A DNA stretch of 64,000 nucleotides from Parvularcula maris. GTDB taxonomy: Bacteria; Pseudomonadota; Alphaproteobacteria; Caulobacterales; Parvularculaceae. The stretch covers positions 186,001 to 250,000 of the forward strand of contig NZ_JANIBC010000001.1 in assembly GCF_024505085.1 (NCBI RefSeq), written 5' to 3'. Shown one piece after another: positions 55,467 through 64,000 of this stretch. Both the position numbers and the translations under genes were made by a program. The notes under the pieces are model-generated. The model had not been told where the DNA came from and searched no databases. It saw only the letters and a list, made by a program, of their open reading frames with translations. How positions within the stretch are numbered: position 1 is the first letter of the stretch; every line of letters starts with the position of its first letter.

Positions 55467-56711
55467 TTATAGAGGCTGCATCAGGCGGGGCAGCTCGCCG
55501 AGATCGGCGCCGGAGACGCGCATGAAGAAGCGCCTCGCCATGTCCGAGCGCTGGACGAGGCCGAGGCCCAGACCGCGGGCATGCTTGAGCGGCGCGAAGC
55601 TGCCCGAGAAGAGGCGGACGAGACTGTCCGTACCCAAAGCAAGCGCCGTGCTGTCGAAGCGGCGCCAGCGGTCGTAACGGGCGAGCACCGTGCCGTGGCC
55701 GAGGTCGAGGCCGGTCTGACGCGCCTTGCACAGAACATCCGCCAGCGCCGCGACATCCTTGACCCCGAGGTTGAAACCCTGGCCCGCAATGGGGTGGATG
55801 CCGTGGGCGGCGTCCCCGGCGAGGACCAGCCGCTCCGCCGTCAGCTTCGGCGCGTAGAGGAGGGAGAGGGGGAAGCTCTGCCGCTTCGATGCCAGGGTCA
55901 GCTTGCCCAGGTGGTCGCCGACCCGCTCGGCCACGGCGGCGAGGAAGGCCTCGTCATCCAGCGCCAGATAGCTCTTCGCGGCGGCCTCCTTCTCGGTCCA
56001 GACGATCGAGACCATGTTGCCGCGCATGGGCAGGATGGCGAAGGGCCCGTCGGGGTAGAAGACCTCGTGCGCGACGCCGTGGTGGGGCTTCTCGCAGGAG
56101 AGGTTCACGATGATCGCCCGCTGGTTGTAGTGCCAGCCCAGGGTCTTGAGCCCTGCCTGCTGGCGAAGCGGCGAGCGGCGCCCGTCGCAGGCCGCGACAA
56201 GCGCCACCTCGGCGCACTCTCCGTTCGTGAAGTGGACCGTGCCGCATCCGGGCTCGGAGGTGTCGTAATGATCGACCTCGGCGCGGTAGCGCTCGATGAT
56301 GGGGGAGGCTTCGGAAGCTGCCCTCATCGCCTCCACCATGTCCTTGTTCTCCACGATGTAGCCCAGCGCCGGCTCGCTCTCCTCGGGGGTGTTGCCGAGA
56401 AGGGTGCTGGGGAAATGGAGCTGCCCGCCGAACAGGCCGCCGCGGCGGAAGCGGTCGCGCGGCTCGCCGTTGGAGACGAGGATGTCGGTGATGGGCTCGG
56501 CCTTGGGACCTAGCGTCTCCCAGAGCCCTAGACGCTTGAACAGGCGGACGGAGGCATAGGCGAGGGCGGTGGTGCGGCCGTCATCGCTGGGCGTGCCCGC
56601 CTCGGCTCTATCAGCCAACATCACGTCGAGCCCCTGATGGGCCAGGGCAAGAGCAAGGAGGCGCCCGGTCAGCCCGGCACCGACGACGCAGACATCATGG
56701 CGTTCGGTCAT
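55467..56711 (-). CDS. FAD-dependent ubiquinone biosynthesis hydroxylase (UbiH/UbiF/Coq6 family)
   Basis: A 414-residue monooxygenase. FAD motifs: CVVGAGLTGRLLALALAHQGLDVMLADR (GxGxxG), VACDGRRSPLR (DG motif) and the family signature LVLAGDAAHGIHPIAGQGFNLGVKDVAALA (GD and pyrophosphate site). It should add a hydroxyl to the ubiquinone ring at the inner membrane; the exact position (C-5, C-6 or C-1) cannot be assigned. The start is ATG 56711; upstream frame is repeat sequence. Monocistronic, divergent from ftsK. Confidence 0.9.
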   Translation of the reverse strand: MTERHDVCVVGAGLTGRLLALALAHQGLDVMLADRAEAGTPSDDGRTTALAYASVRLFKRLGLWETLGPKAEPITDILVSNGEPRDRFRRGGLFGGQLHFPSTLLGNTPEESEPALGYIVENKDMVEAMRAASEASPIIERYRAEVDHYDTSEPGCGTVHFTNGECAEVALVAACDGRRSPLRQQAGLKTLGWHYNQRAIIVNLSCEKPHHGVAHEVFYPDGPFAILPMRGNMVSIVWTEKEAAAKSYLALDDEAFLAAVAERVGDHLGKLTLASKRQSFPLSLLYAPKLTAERLVLAGDAAHGIHPIAGQGFNLGVKDVAALADVLCKARQTGLDLGHGTVLARYDRWRRFDSTALALGTDSLVRLFSGSFAPLKHARGLGLGLVQRSDMARRFFMRVSGADLGELPRLMQPL

Positions 56712-56809
56712 GGTGGGGAGGTAGAGCGAGCGGGGCTCGGGCGCAAAGGGGCAAATGGACCAACGATGAGAAACTAGGCGGTGAGTGTGGTTGTACCGCC
56801 TCCCTCTCC

Positions 56810-56950
56810 CGCGTGCGGGAGAGGGACCGAGGGTGAGGGTGCTTTGAGCGCGAGTCTTGATGCCGAGCGCAGCAGAACGGCTTCGCCGAGGCCCTCTCCC
56901 AAAGCCTGCTACCGCAGCCTTTGACCTCTCCCGGAGGCGGGAGAGGCAGT
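56810..56950. repeat. Dispersed repeat family B, copy 3 (diverged)
   Basis: CCTCTCCCGCGTGCGGGAGAGG opens the element (in two arms) and CCTCTCCCGGAGGCGGGAGAGG closes it, with an AAAGCCTGCTACCGCAGCC segment close to the matching part of copies at 7830-7960 and 63261-63390. It lies in the divergent region between the Ubi hydroxylase gene and ftsK. Confidence 0.6.
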
Positions 56951-57060
56951 GCGTCGCACTTCCCTTTGGCCGTTGAGACCCCCCACCCCCTGCGCCCATC
57001 AACAAACCCTTAACCACGCTTCCCCCTTATTGGCCCCTTGTGAGAGGAGAGCGAGTAGAC

Positions 57061-59475
57061 GTGCCGCGCGCCAGACCGTCCCGTGAGCCGGACCCGCAGG
57101 AGACCCTGCGCGCCGCCATCCGCCGCCTGATCGGCCGGTCGGGGGGCGCGGCCCTGGTGCTGGCTGCCGTGTTCACGCTGCTCTCGGTCTTCAGCTTCGA
57201 CATCTCCGACCCCTCCCTCTCCAACGCCACGCCGCGCGAGGCGGCTGCGAATTTCGGCGGCACGCTAGGCGCGTCCGTCAGCGACCTGATGCTGCAGGGC
57301 CTGGGGGGGAGTGCACTGGGTCTTCTTTTCGTACTGCTCCTCTGGGGGGTGGACGCTGCGCTTTACGGCACCCACCGGATCACGCCGCTCTCTTCGTGGC
57401 TGAAACTCGGCAGCCTGACCCTTGGAACGCTCCTCGCCGCAGCCTGCCTTGCCGCATGGCCCAAACCTTTGGACTGGCCCTTCGTGGTGAGCCTCGGTGG
57501 ACTAACCGGCGATCTTCTCTTGGGAGGAACGGTCTCGGTACTGAAGGCTGTGTCGGTCCCGTTCCCCGTCACCCTCTGCGCCGTGCTGTTCGGGGCAGGC
57601 GCCGCCTGGCTCCTCGGGCATGCAGGAGGGCTGACACTAGCGCATCTGGCGGCGGCCTCGGACGCCATCGTCTACAGCTACCAGACGGCGCTCGAGGCCG
57701 CGGAGAAGCTGGCCGAACGCCTGCGTCACGAGCCCGAGGCCGAGACCCAGTCCCTGCGCGAGATCGGCCCCGTGGTCGGCCTGATCGACGATGCGCCGCA
57801 AGCGGAAGAAGCCTTCGAGGAAGAGCCGGCAGAGCTGGAGGAGGCCGAACCCGCTCCCGCCCCACCTGTGGTCCGCCCGCAGGCGCCGAAGGAGCCAAGG
57901 GTTAAGCGCGAAGTGCGCAAGGTGGCGCCGAAGAACCGGCCCAAGATGCGCAAGCCCGGCGAGGCCTATCAGTATCCGAGCGTCGCCCTTCTCAAGGCGC
58001 CTTCGCCTAAGGACCGGAAGATCCTCTCCGATGCCGAGCTCGAGGAGCGGGCACGGATGCTGGAGCGGGTTCTCGCCGACTTCAAGATCGGCGGCGAGAT
58101 CATCGGTGTACGCCCCGGCCCCGTGGTTACCCTCTATGAGCTGGAGCCCGCGGCGGGCGTCAAATCCTCTCGCGTCATCGGCCTCGCCGACGACATCGCC
58201 CGCTCCATGTCGGCGGTGGCCTGCCGCGTGGCCGTGGTGCCCGGCAGGAACGCCATCGGCATCGAGCTTCCCAATGATGACCGGGAGATGGTTCTCTTCC
58301 GCGAGATGCTGACCACGGAGAAGTTCGAGGACGGCAAGGGCCTGACCCTGGCGCTGGGCAAGGACATCGGCGGACAGCCTCAGTACGCGGATCTCGCCAA
58401 GATGCCCCACCTTCTGATCGCGGGCACCACGGGCTCGGGCAAGTCGGTGGGGATCAACACGATGATCCTCTCGCTCCTCTACCGTCTGCCCCCTGAAGAG
58501 TGTAAGCTCATCATGGTGGACCCCAAGATGCTGGAGCTCTCGGTCTATGAGGGCATCCCGCACCTCCTAGCACCGGTGGTGACCGACCCTAGGAAGGCCG
58601 TGGTCGCTCTTAAATGGACCGTGCGCGAGATGGAGGAGCGCTACAAGCGCATGTCCATGGTCGGCGTGCGGAACATTACCGGCTTCAACGAGAAGGTCGA
58701 GGAGGCCAAAGCCTCCGGCGAGCAGCTCGTGCGCCGGGTCCACTCGGGCTACGACCCCGAAACCGGCGAGCCGACCTACGAGGAGGAGACCCTCGACGAG
58801 GACAAGATGCCCTTCATCGTCGTGGTGATCGACGAGGTAGCAGACCTCATGATGGTCGCCGGCAAGGACATCGAGGCGATGGTCCAGCGCCTCGCCCAGA
58901 TGGCGAGGGCGGCGGGCATCCACCTCATCATGGCGACCCAGAGACCGTCCGTAGACGTCATCACTGGTACCATTAAGGCGAACTTCCCCACCCGGATCAG
59001 CTTTCAGGTGACGTCCAAGATCGACTCGCGCACGATCCTGGGCGAGCAGGGCGCCGAGCAGCTCCTCGGCCAGGGCGATATGCTCTATATGGCGGGCGGC
59101 GGGCGCGTCACCCGTGTGCACGGCGCTTTCGTGGCCGATGGCGAGGTCGAGAAGATCGTCGAGCACCTGAAATCCCAGGGCAAGCCGGACTACGTCCAGG
59201 AGGTCACCGAGGGCGGCGAGGATGATGATGAGACGGCGAGCCAGCTCGGCCTCGACCTCGGCGGCAATACGGGCTCGGGCGATGCCCTCTTCGACCAGGC
59301 CGTCGCCATCGTGGCGCGGGACAGGAAGGCCTCCACCTCCTACCTGCAGCGCCGCCTACAGATCGGCTATAACCGCGCCGCCTCGCTGATCGAGAAGCTG
59401 GAGGATGAGGGCGTGATCTCTCCGGCGAACCATGCGGGCAAGCGCGAGGTGCTACTGGGTGAGGATGCGGCGTAG
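57061..59475 (+). CDS. ftsK: DNA translocase FtsK
   Basis: An 804-residue septal DNA pump. Four N-terminal membrane segments (about 35-190), a proline/glutamate-rich linker (about 230-310), then the motor: [19 protein letters not shown] (Walker A), [15 protein letters not shown] (Walker B), [19 protein letters not shown]-terminal gamma winged helix ([45 protein letters not shown]) recognises KOPS-type sites. I prefer the GTG at 57061, which has AGGAGAG upstream, over the GTG at 57040. It clears chromosome dimers at division with XerCD. Confidence 0.96.
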   Translation: MPRARPSREPDPQETLRAAIRRLIGRSGGAALVLAAVFTLLSVFSFDISDPSLSNATPREAAANFGGTLGASVSDLMLQGLGGSALGLLFVLLLWGVDAALYGTHRITPLSSWLKLGSLTLGTLLAAACLAAWPKPLDWPFVVSLGGLTGDLLLGGTVSVLKAVSVPFPVTLCAVLFGAGAAWLLGHAGGLTLAHLAAASDAIVYSYQTALEAAEKLAERLRHEPEAETQSLREIGPVVGLIDDAPQAEEAFEEEPAELEEAEPAPAPPVVRPQAPKEPRVKREVRKVAPKNRPKMRKPGEAYQYPSVALLKAPSPKDRKILSDAELEERARMLERVLADFKIGGEIIGVRPGPVVTLYELEPAAGVKSSRVIGLADDIARSMSAVACRVAVVPGRNAIGIELPNDDREMVLFREMLTTEKFEDGKGLTLALGKDIGGQPQYADLAKMPHLLIAGTTGSGKSVGINTMILSLLYRLPPEECKLIMVDPKMLELSVYEGIPHLLAPVVTDPRKAVVALKWTVREMEERYKRMSMVGVRNITGFNEKVEEAKASGEQLVRRVHSGYDPETGEPTYEEETLDEDKMPFIVVVIDEVADLMMVAGKDIEAMVQRLAQMARAAGIHLIMATQRPSVDVITGTIKANFPTRISFQVTSKIDSRTILGEQGAEQLLGQGDMLYMAGGGRVTRVHGAFVADGEVEKIVEHLKSQGKPDYVQEVTEGGEDDDETASQLGLDLGGNTGSGDALFDQAVAIVARDRKASTSYLQRRLQIGYNRAASLIEKLEDEGVISPANHAGKREVLLGEDAA

Positions 59476-59510
59476 CCTTCCATCGCTTTAGTAGAAGTGC
59501 GGAGAGGTTC

Positions 59511-59624
59511 GTCATCCTGGAAAGCCGTGAGGCTTATCCGGGACCCATGGACCTTACCGCTGTAACAGCTGGGTCGGCACGGTCCATAGGTCCCGGCTCG
59601 TCGCTCCGCTGCGGCCGGGATGAC
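59511..59624. repeat. Dispersed repeat family C, copy 2
   Basis: Opens with GTCATCCTGG and ends CCGGGATGAC, with an inner GGGACCCATGGACC / GGTCCATAGGTCCC pairing. It shares layout and end sequence with the copy at 47938-48037. It lies between convergent ftsK and ada. Confidence 0.65.
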
Positions 59625-59667
59625 GGCAGAATGAAGCGTGGGATATACATACTAAAAGAAGAAGGGA

Positions 59668-60705
59668 TCAGCAGCCCTCCGCATACCTCTTCTCATGCTC
59701 CAAAAGCCACTCCTTGCGCCACACCCCGCCCGCATAGCCTGAGACCTTGCCGCCCGAGGCGATGACTCGGTGGCAGGGGACGATGATCGCTAGGCGGTTG
59801 GCGGCATTGGCGCGGGCGACGGCCCTAAAGGCCCCCGGCCTGCTGATTTTCTCGGCGAGCTCCTTGTAGCTGATCGTGGTGCCCGGCGGGATGGTGCAGA
59901 GGGCGTCGTGCACGGAGCTGGTGAACGCCGTGCCGTAGCGGACGGGCATCTGGGCGAAGGCGTTGAGGTCCCCGGCGAAATAGGCGGCGACCTCTCTCTC
60001 GACGGCCTCGGTTCCCTTGTTCCGCTGTAGGCTGAGCGTGTGCCCGGCATCGGTCTCCACCGAGCGAAGCTCCTTGGGCAGCTCGGGGCGGTCGGCGAAC
60101 TCGAGAAGATAGAGGGCCTCCTCCGTCGTCGCGGCGATCATGTCGCCTAAGGGCGTGGGGATGAAGGTCAGACCCAAGGGGGAGGGGCGGCTGACCTCCT
60201 TGAGCGACCGGCCCAGAAGCTTCGTCACCGCCTCTCGGAACCCGCTGGCGCTTTCGAACCCTGCGCTGAGCTGCGCCTCGATCGTCTTCTCCCCTCCTTG
60301 CCTCGCAGAAGACCCTGCGACCACGCGCTGTCTTCGCGCCATATCGAGGAAGCTCCTCCCGTGGGTCCGCAGGAACGCGCGGCGCACCCTTCGCGGGCAG
60401 TAGCCTCGCTCCTTGAGCAGCGCTTCGGACCAGACAACGTCCGGTTCGGACCTCAGGAGGCCCATCAGCTCATCCACCAGCGGTTCTGCCTCCTCATCCG
60501 GTCTGCAGCGAAGGCAGGGGCGGTAGCCGCCGTTCTTCGCGCTTTGGAGATCGGGAAAGAACACCCGGTTCTCACGCTTCGGCGCGGGGGAGGGGCAGCC
60601 GAAGCGGCAGACGATCCGGGTGCTTTTCACGCCGTAGAGAAAGCCCCCCGCAGCCCCGCGATCACGGCTTTCGAGAGCTTCATGGAGGAGGGCGTGGTCG
60701 GTCAT
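59668..60705 (-). CDS. ada: Ada, bifunctional methylphosphotriester/O6-alkylguanine-DNA methyltransferase and activator
   Basis: A 345-residue repair protein. The N-terminal zinc domain has four Cys (VCRFGCP and RPCLRCRPD), the first of which accepts methyl groups from phosphotriesters. An AraC-type HTH region follows (EALLKERGYCPRRVRRAFLRTHGRSFLDMARRQRV, about 90-160). The C-terminal methyltransferase has NAANRLAIIVPCHRVIASGGKVSGYAGGVWRKEWLL, with the active Cys in PCHRV. Layout and length match E. coli Ada (354), so it probably activates its own gene on methylation. Confidence 0.94.
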   Translation of the reverse strand: MTDHALLHEALESRDRGAAGGFLYGVKSTRIVCRFGCPSPAPKRENRVFFPDLQSAKNGGYRPCLRCRPDEEAEPLVDELMGLLRSEPDVVWSEALLKERGYCPRRVRRAFLRTHGRSFLDMARRQRVVAGSSARQGGEKTIEAQLSAGFESASGFREAVTKLLGRSLKEVSRPSPLGLTFIPTPLGDMIAATTEEALYLLEFADRPELPKELRSVETDAGHTLSLQRNKGTEAVEREVAAYFAGDLNAFAQMPVRYGTAFTSSVHDALCTIPPGTTISYKELAEKISRPGAFRAVARANAANRLAIIVPCHRVIASGGKVSGYAGGVWRKEWLLEHEKRYAEGC

Positions 60706-60863
60706 GGCGCGGCGCTAGCACGAAACGGCGCGGCCTGGCGCCGGGTTTCGGACGTCAGAGTGTTGCAAGAATGCACTGGCGCCGGAGATTTCCTGTAAGA
60801 CACTTCGATTCAATTCCCAGCCTCCTTAGACCTATCGGCGAAGGGTTATTTCCGGGCTTCATC

Positions 60864-61505
60864 ATGCTGCTACGTTCGCTACCGCTTGTGCTCCTCGCCG
60901 CTGCCGCCGCCATGGTGGGGGTGCCGACGGCGCGTGTCGCCGCCCAGGACGAAGCTTCGAGCGAGCGAAGCATGGGCCTCCTTCAAGAGGCCGCCGCCGG
61001 GCTGGAGGCGATCCGCAACCTAGAGGCCAGCTTCACCCAGTTCGCCCCCGATGGACAGATCTCCAAAGGCCGGTTCTACCTCTCCCGCCCTGGCCGTCTG
61101 CGCTTCGAGTATGACGACCCCAACCCGATGCTGATCGTGGCGACCGGCGGCCTCGTTTATATCCACGACGAGGAGCTGGAGAGCACGTCGAGCTACCCGG
61201 TCGGCCAGACCCCATTGCGCTTCCTCCTCTCCAAGGAGCTGGACCTCGAAGCGGCCCAGGTGATCTCGGTGCGCGAGGACCAGCACGGCATCAAGATCGA
61301 GCTCGAGGCCCGCGACGAGGACCTGCGCGGCCGCCTCGCTCTCCTGTTCGAGTCGGAGACGCTGACCTTGTCGGGATGGTCCTTCGTGGACCCCGCCGGA
61401 CAGATGACCCTAGTCAGCCTGGAGGATGTCGAGGCGAAGAAACGGCTCTCCGGACGTCTCTTCCGCGTACCCGAAGCGGGTGGCAGTTTCCTCAGCGACA
61501 ACTGA
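60864..61505 (+). CDS. LolA-like outer-membrane lipoprotein carrier
   Basis: A 213-residue periplasmic protein. Signal peptide MLLRSLPLVLLAAAAAMVGV with cleavage near VAAQD. The mature part is LolA-like: IRNLEASFTQFAPDGQISKGRFYLSRPGRLRFEYDDPNPMLIVATGGLVYIHDEELESTSSYPVGQTPLRFLLSKELDL and TLVSLEDVEAKKRLSGRLFRVPE. It should shuttle lipoproteins from the LolCDE complex to the outer membrane. Start ATG 60864, as the upstream frame is not signal-like. Divergent from ada. Confidence 0.88.
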   Translation: MLLRSLPLVLLAAAAAMVGVPTARVAAQDEASSERSMGLLQEAAAGLEAIRNLEASFTQFAPDGQISKGRFYLSRPGRLRFEYDDPNPMLIVATGGLVYIHDEELESTSSYPVGQTPLRFLLSKELDLEAAQVISVREDQHGIKIELEARDEDLRGRLALLFESETLTLSGWSFVDPAGQMTLVSLEDVEAKKRLSGRLFRVPEAGGSFLSDN

Positions 61506-61700
61506 TCGGGGCTTTTTGCGCCCCTGGATTGGTGCTTCGCAGCCCTGAGTTGTTGTTATTTTGCTACAGTCAAATTTTACTGCGCTGTAACTGGAACGCC
61601 ACAGTTTCGCTGGTTAGCGTCCTTGTACGGCTCCGGTGAACTCTGCCCCCCCGAACTGGAGCCGCAAAGAGCCGCGTTGGCTCGAAAGACGCCCTAGACT

Positions 61701-61741
61701 GCGCCCGTTTCCATTTCAGTGGAGGCGGGCGCTTCTTTTTC
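61701..61741 (+). terminator. Intrinsic terminator downstream of the lolA-like gene
   Basis: GCGCCCG (61701-61707) pairs with CGGGCGC (61726-61732), with an inner CC/GG, followed by TTCTTTTT. It lies about 200 nt past the lolA-like stop and 26 nt before the next start, insulating the two genes. Nothing else is recognisable in 61506-61700. Confidence 0.7.
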
Positions 61742-61767
61742 GGGGCGGCGCTCCTTAGCTGTTGCTG

Positions 61768-62409
61768 ATGAACGATCTGAACCCCCTCGATGACGCCGAA
61801 GACGAAGCGCTGGACCCTGAGCTGTTCGGCGAGCTGGAGCGGGAGATCCCGCTCCTCTTTGGTGTGCGCAAGCTCGCCTACGGCCTCTCCGCCTTCTCCT
61901 GGTTCGCCCATCTGGGCGAGGAGCCCTCTGCCGCCGTGCGGCTGGCGTCGAGCGGCTATCTGGACCGGCTCGGCTTCCCCGAAGCGGACCTCGCCATCCT
62001 GCCCACCCCCGAGGACGCCGCTGCCGCCGCGGAGACGGAAGGCTGGGCGAGCCCCGCATGGGAGGCGGAGGAGCTGGTCCGAGCCGAGGTGATCGGGCGT
62101 GCCCTCGAAGTGGTCTCCGAGGAGGCGCTGGAGATCGCCATCAAGCTGGTCGGCGCCAAGGCCGGGGAGAGCGCCAAGCTCGCCATGGAGGAGGAGGGCG
62201 CGATCTGGGACATCGAGGACGAGGCGGTGAAGACCCTGGCCGTGGGCGCTGCGGTGCAGGCGGCGACCTCCGCCGCCCTCACCCTTCTGGCCGTCGAGGC
62301 CGATCCCGAGATCGAGCTTTCCGACCACCTCTTCACCCACAAGCTCAAGCTGTTCGAGCTCGGCCGCTGGCCGGTCTCGGTGGTGGGCCAGAGCTTCTCG
62401 CTATTCTGA
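61768..62409 (+). CDS. Conserved-looking hypothetical protein, acidic and helical
   Basis: A 213-residue acidic, Ala/Glu-rich protein (MNDLNPLDDAEDEALDPELF start) without signal peptide or clear membrane segment. There is one weakly hydrophobic stretch (VGAAVQAATSAALTLLAV, about 171-188). Codon use and the strong +1 frame bias match neighbouring genes, so it is probably real. I do not recognise a family. The terminator just upstream shows it has its own promoter; its 3' end overlaps the convergent TauE-like gene by 9 bp. Confidence 0.7.
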   Translation: MNDLNPLDDAEDEALDPELFGELEREIPLLFGVRKLAYGLSAFSWFAHLGEEPSAAVRLASSGYLDRLGFPEADLAILPTPEDAAAAAETEGWASPAWEAEELVRAEVIGRALEVVSEEALEIAIKLVGAKAGESAKLAMEEEGAIWDIEDEAVKTLAVGAAVQAATSAALTLLAVEADPEIELSDHLFTHKLKLFELGRWPVSVVGQSFSLF

Positions 62410-63150
62410 GGAGAGCATGGCGCCGACGGCGAGGGCGATGAGCCACAGCGCCAGCGCCGTCAGTACCCATTTGAGGGCGGCGCGGAAGAACTGCTCGTCG
62501 AAGCGCTTCAGGAGGCGGGTACCGAGGAACGTGCCTGCGAAACCGGCTGCGAGCGCCGCTCCCATCAGCGGCAGCCAGCTCCCGTAGTCGAAGCCCTGCA
62601 GGCCGAAGATCGCGACTTTCCCCCCGTGCTGGAGGGTCATGCAGGCTCCCGCCGTCGAGATGAGAGCGAGGCGGGAGAAGCTCGGGATCTTCGCCAGGAT
62701 CGCGGTGATGAACGGCCCCGACGCGCCCACGAACAGGGTCAGGAACATGGAGAGCCCGCCCGCTAGGCTGTAGAAGGGCGCACCGAGCGGCAGCGACACC
62801 TTCGGCCCCCACTGGGTGAAGAGGATGAACCCTGCCACCGCCAGGCGCAGCATCTCGGGCGGGAGGGTGACCAGGACCTGCGCCCCGATCGTACCGCCGA
62901 CAAGAGCACCAAGCGCGAACCAGCCGATGATCGGCCAGGCCACATGGGGCAGGAGAAGGGCGGAGCGGGAGGCGTTGCTGCCGGTCATCACCACCGCATG
63001 GACCGGGATCACCGCAAGGGGCGGCAGAAGCGCGCTCATCGTGCCGATCAGCAAGAGCCCCCCGCCAATGGAGAAAGCCGCGGTGATCGCAGCCCCAAGG
63101 AAGCTGATCAGCGTGATGATGAGGAAGGAGACGAGGGAGAGCTCTGCCAT
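62401..63150 (-). CDS. TauE/SafE family permease (sulfite/organosulfur anion exporter type)
   Basis: A 249-residue inner-membrane protein with about eight helices in two halves. The first half contains FLGAAITAAFSIGGGLLLIGTMSALLPPLAVIPVHAVVMTGSN, the typical TauE block; the second half contains LTLFVGASGPFITAILA and LQHGGKVAIFGLQGFDYG, the paired G-x-GPF and HxxK elements. Family members move sulfite, sulfoacetate or other anions; substrate unknown. The start is set at ATG 63150 (MAELSLVSFL); an upstream ATG at 63219 would prepend Cys-rich residues. Confidence 0.85.
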   Translation of the reverse strand: MAELSLVSFLIITLISFLGAAITAAFSIGGGLLLIGTMSALLPPLAVIPVHAVVMTGSNASRSALLLPHVAWPIIGWFALGALVGGTIGAQVLVTLPPEMLRLAVAGFILFTQWGPKVSLPLGAPFYSLAGGLSMFLTLFVGASGPFITAILAKIPSFSRLALISTAGACMTLQHGGKVAIFGLQGFDYGSWLPLMGAALAAGFAGTFLGTRLLKRFDEQFFRAALKWVLTALALWLIALAVGAMLSSE

Positions 63151-63260
63151 GGCGGGCTTCTCGCCGCACCGGCAGGCCGCGTCAAAGCCTCGCGGCAGGG
63201 TGAAGAGGGTTGGTTTCAACCGACGAAGAGGAAAGCGTGGATGAAGGAGCGCACCGTCTC

Positions 63261-63390
63261 ATTCCTCCCTCCGGGAGAGATCGACATCTTCGATGTCGAG
63301 TGAGGGCGAGTAGAGAGTTAAGCTAGGTACAAAGAACGCCCTCACCCGAAGCCTGCCATGCAGTCTTTGATCTCTCCCGGAGGGAGAGGT
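63261..63390. repeat. Dispersed repeat family B, copy 2
   Basis: Nearly identical to 7830-7960 along its length: both share the palindromic ends, the core CGACATCTTCGATGTCGAG, and an ACAAAGAACGC-CTCACCCGAAGCCTGC segment. It sits in the 484-bp gap before the receiver gene. Confidence 0.75.
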
Positions 63391-63579
63391 AGGAGCGATG
63401 CCGACCTCTTGGACGACTATTCGAATGGGGCGGCTGTCCCCAAAGAGAAGACCGTTCCGCTCGTTTGCCACAACGTAAGACTGCGGCTTGGGCCTTCGCT
63501 CAACCCTGTATTCACTACCCCCGCACCCGGTTTGGCTGTGAACACAAGCCCCTACACACCGTTCGTGAACTCCGTGACC

Positions 63580-63605
63580 GGAACGTCGGGCGCTAGGGCA
63601 GAGTT
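63580..63605 (+). promoter_or_regulatory. Possible EcfG-type general stress promoter
   Basis: GGAAC (63580-63584) and AGTT (63602-63605) are 17 bp apart, close to the alphaproteobacterial EcfG pattern GGAAC-N16/17-CGTT. The gene start (GTG 63635) is about 30 nt further on. A single near-match of this length can arise by chance. Confidence 0.35.
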
Positions 63606-63634
63606 GGTCAGGTCGAAGCGAGTTCGAGGTTCAC

Positions 63635-63991
63635 GTGCGGGTTCTCATTGCAGAAGACGAGCCGATCATTGGCGGCGCCATCGCCGACCAGATGGAGGCG
63701 CTCGGCTGCGAGGTGCTCGGCGTGGTCCGCGACAGCGCCAGCGGCCGCCGTCTGATCGAGACCGGTCACCCCGACGTGCTGCTTCTCGACGTGGACCTGG
63801 AGGACGGGCCGACCGGTCCGCTTCTGGCCGATCGCAGTCTGTGCGGCGAGGCGGACGTGTTGTTCCTGACCGCCCGCGAGCAGGTGGAGCTGGAGGAGGG
63901 AACGGAGCCGAGGGACATCCTGACCAAGCCGTTCACCCCGCGCGAGCTCGAGCGGTGGGTCAACGGGGTGCGGTCGAGGCGCGTAGCTTAA
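63635..63991 (+). CDS. Stand-alone receiver (response regulator) protein
   Basis: A 118-residue single receiver domain: RVLIAEDEPIIGGAIADQMEALGCEVLG (acidic pair Glu-Asp), phospho-acceptor in DVLLLDVDLEDGPTG, VLFLTAREQ and the conserved Lys in ILTKPFTPRELERWV. There is no output domain, so it either works as a phosphate sink or signals by protein contact. It starts with GTG at 63635. In alphaproteobacteria such proteins often pair with HisKA_2/HWE kinases; one is encoded at 37592-38674. Confidence 0.92.
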   Translation: MRVLIAEDEPIIGGAIADQMEALGCEVLGVVRDSASGRRLIETGHPDVLLLDVDLEDGPTGPLLADRSLCGEADVLFLTAREQVELEEGTEPRDILTKPFTPRELERWVNGVRSRRVA

Positions 63992-64000
63992 CCTGGGATA

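Overview
The window reads as a high-GC alphaproteobacterial chromosome. The gene content points that way: an Entner-Doudoroff zwf-pgl-edd operon, a HisKA_2-type sensor kinase, a TIGR02281-type aspartic protease, a lipoprotein of the Caulobacter CC0125/CC1285 type, and dense short palindromic intergenic repeats. A marine Caulobacterales or Parvularculales relative is plausible, but genus cannot be fixed from the sequence alone.

Layout. 1-15.7 kb is ordinary chromosome: the end of a zinc metalloprotease gene, an M2 peptidase, feoAB, a YfiR-like periplasmic protein coupled to a hybrid kinase, a CoA transferase, a MATE pump and the Entner-Doudoroff operon. A tRNA-Ser(CGA) at 15.9 kb borders an accessory stretch (16-20 kb). 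This holds three overlapping small genes that all look like AlpA/excisionase winged-helix proteins, about 1.5 kb with no recognisable gene but a perfect 15-bp hairpin, and a complete IS1182-type insertion sequence with matching 4-bp flanks.

20.2-34.5 kb is a polysaccharide locus with its own signalling module. A LuxO-like sigma-54 activator and an Hpt-containing hybrid kinase lie beside a WecG/TagA-WcaJ fusion, a Wzx flippase, three glycosyltransferases, a Wzy-like polymerase/ligase, a Wzz-like and a Wza-like protein. The two divergent polysaccharide operons each have a good -24/-12 (sigma-54) promoter just before the first start codon, which ties regulator and targets together. The locus is bordered by IS debris (a decayed IS5-type and a broken IS1182-type element, 34.9-37.4 kb).

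37.6-64 kb is housekeeping: a HisKA_2 kinase, nth-pyrF, an RHH/EF-hand fusion protein, a PIN/RHH toxin-antitoxin pair, an acyltransferase, rph and hrcA (divergent), dnaK-dnaJ-dapB, grpE, cutA, a Ubi-type hydroxylase, ftsK, ada, lolA, a TauE/SafE permease and a solo receiver protein. A hydrolase/membrane protein/XRE regulator operon at 50.3-51.8 kb carries strong palindromes over its promoter.

Four families of dispersed intergenic repeats are recognisable. One of them occurs three times, each time between convergent genes. No CRISPR array, rRNA or integrase gene was seen. Sequence similarity statements come from recognition of motifs, not from a search.
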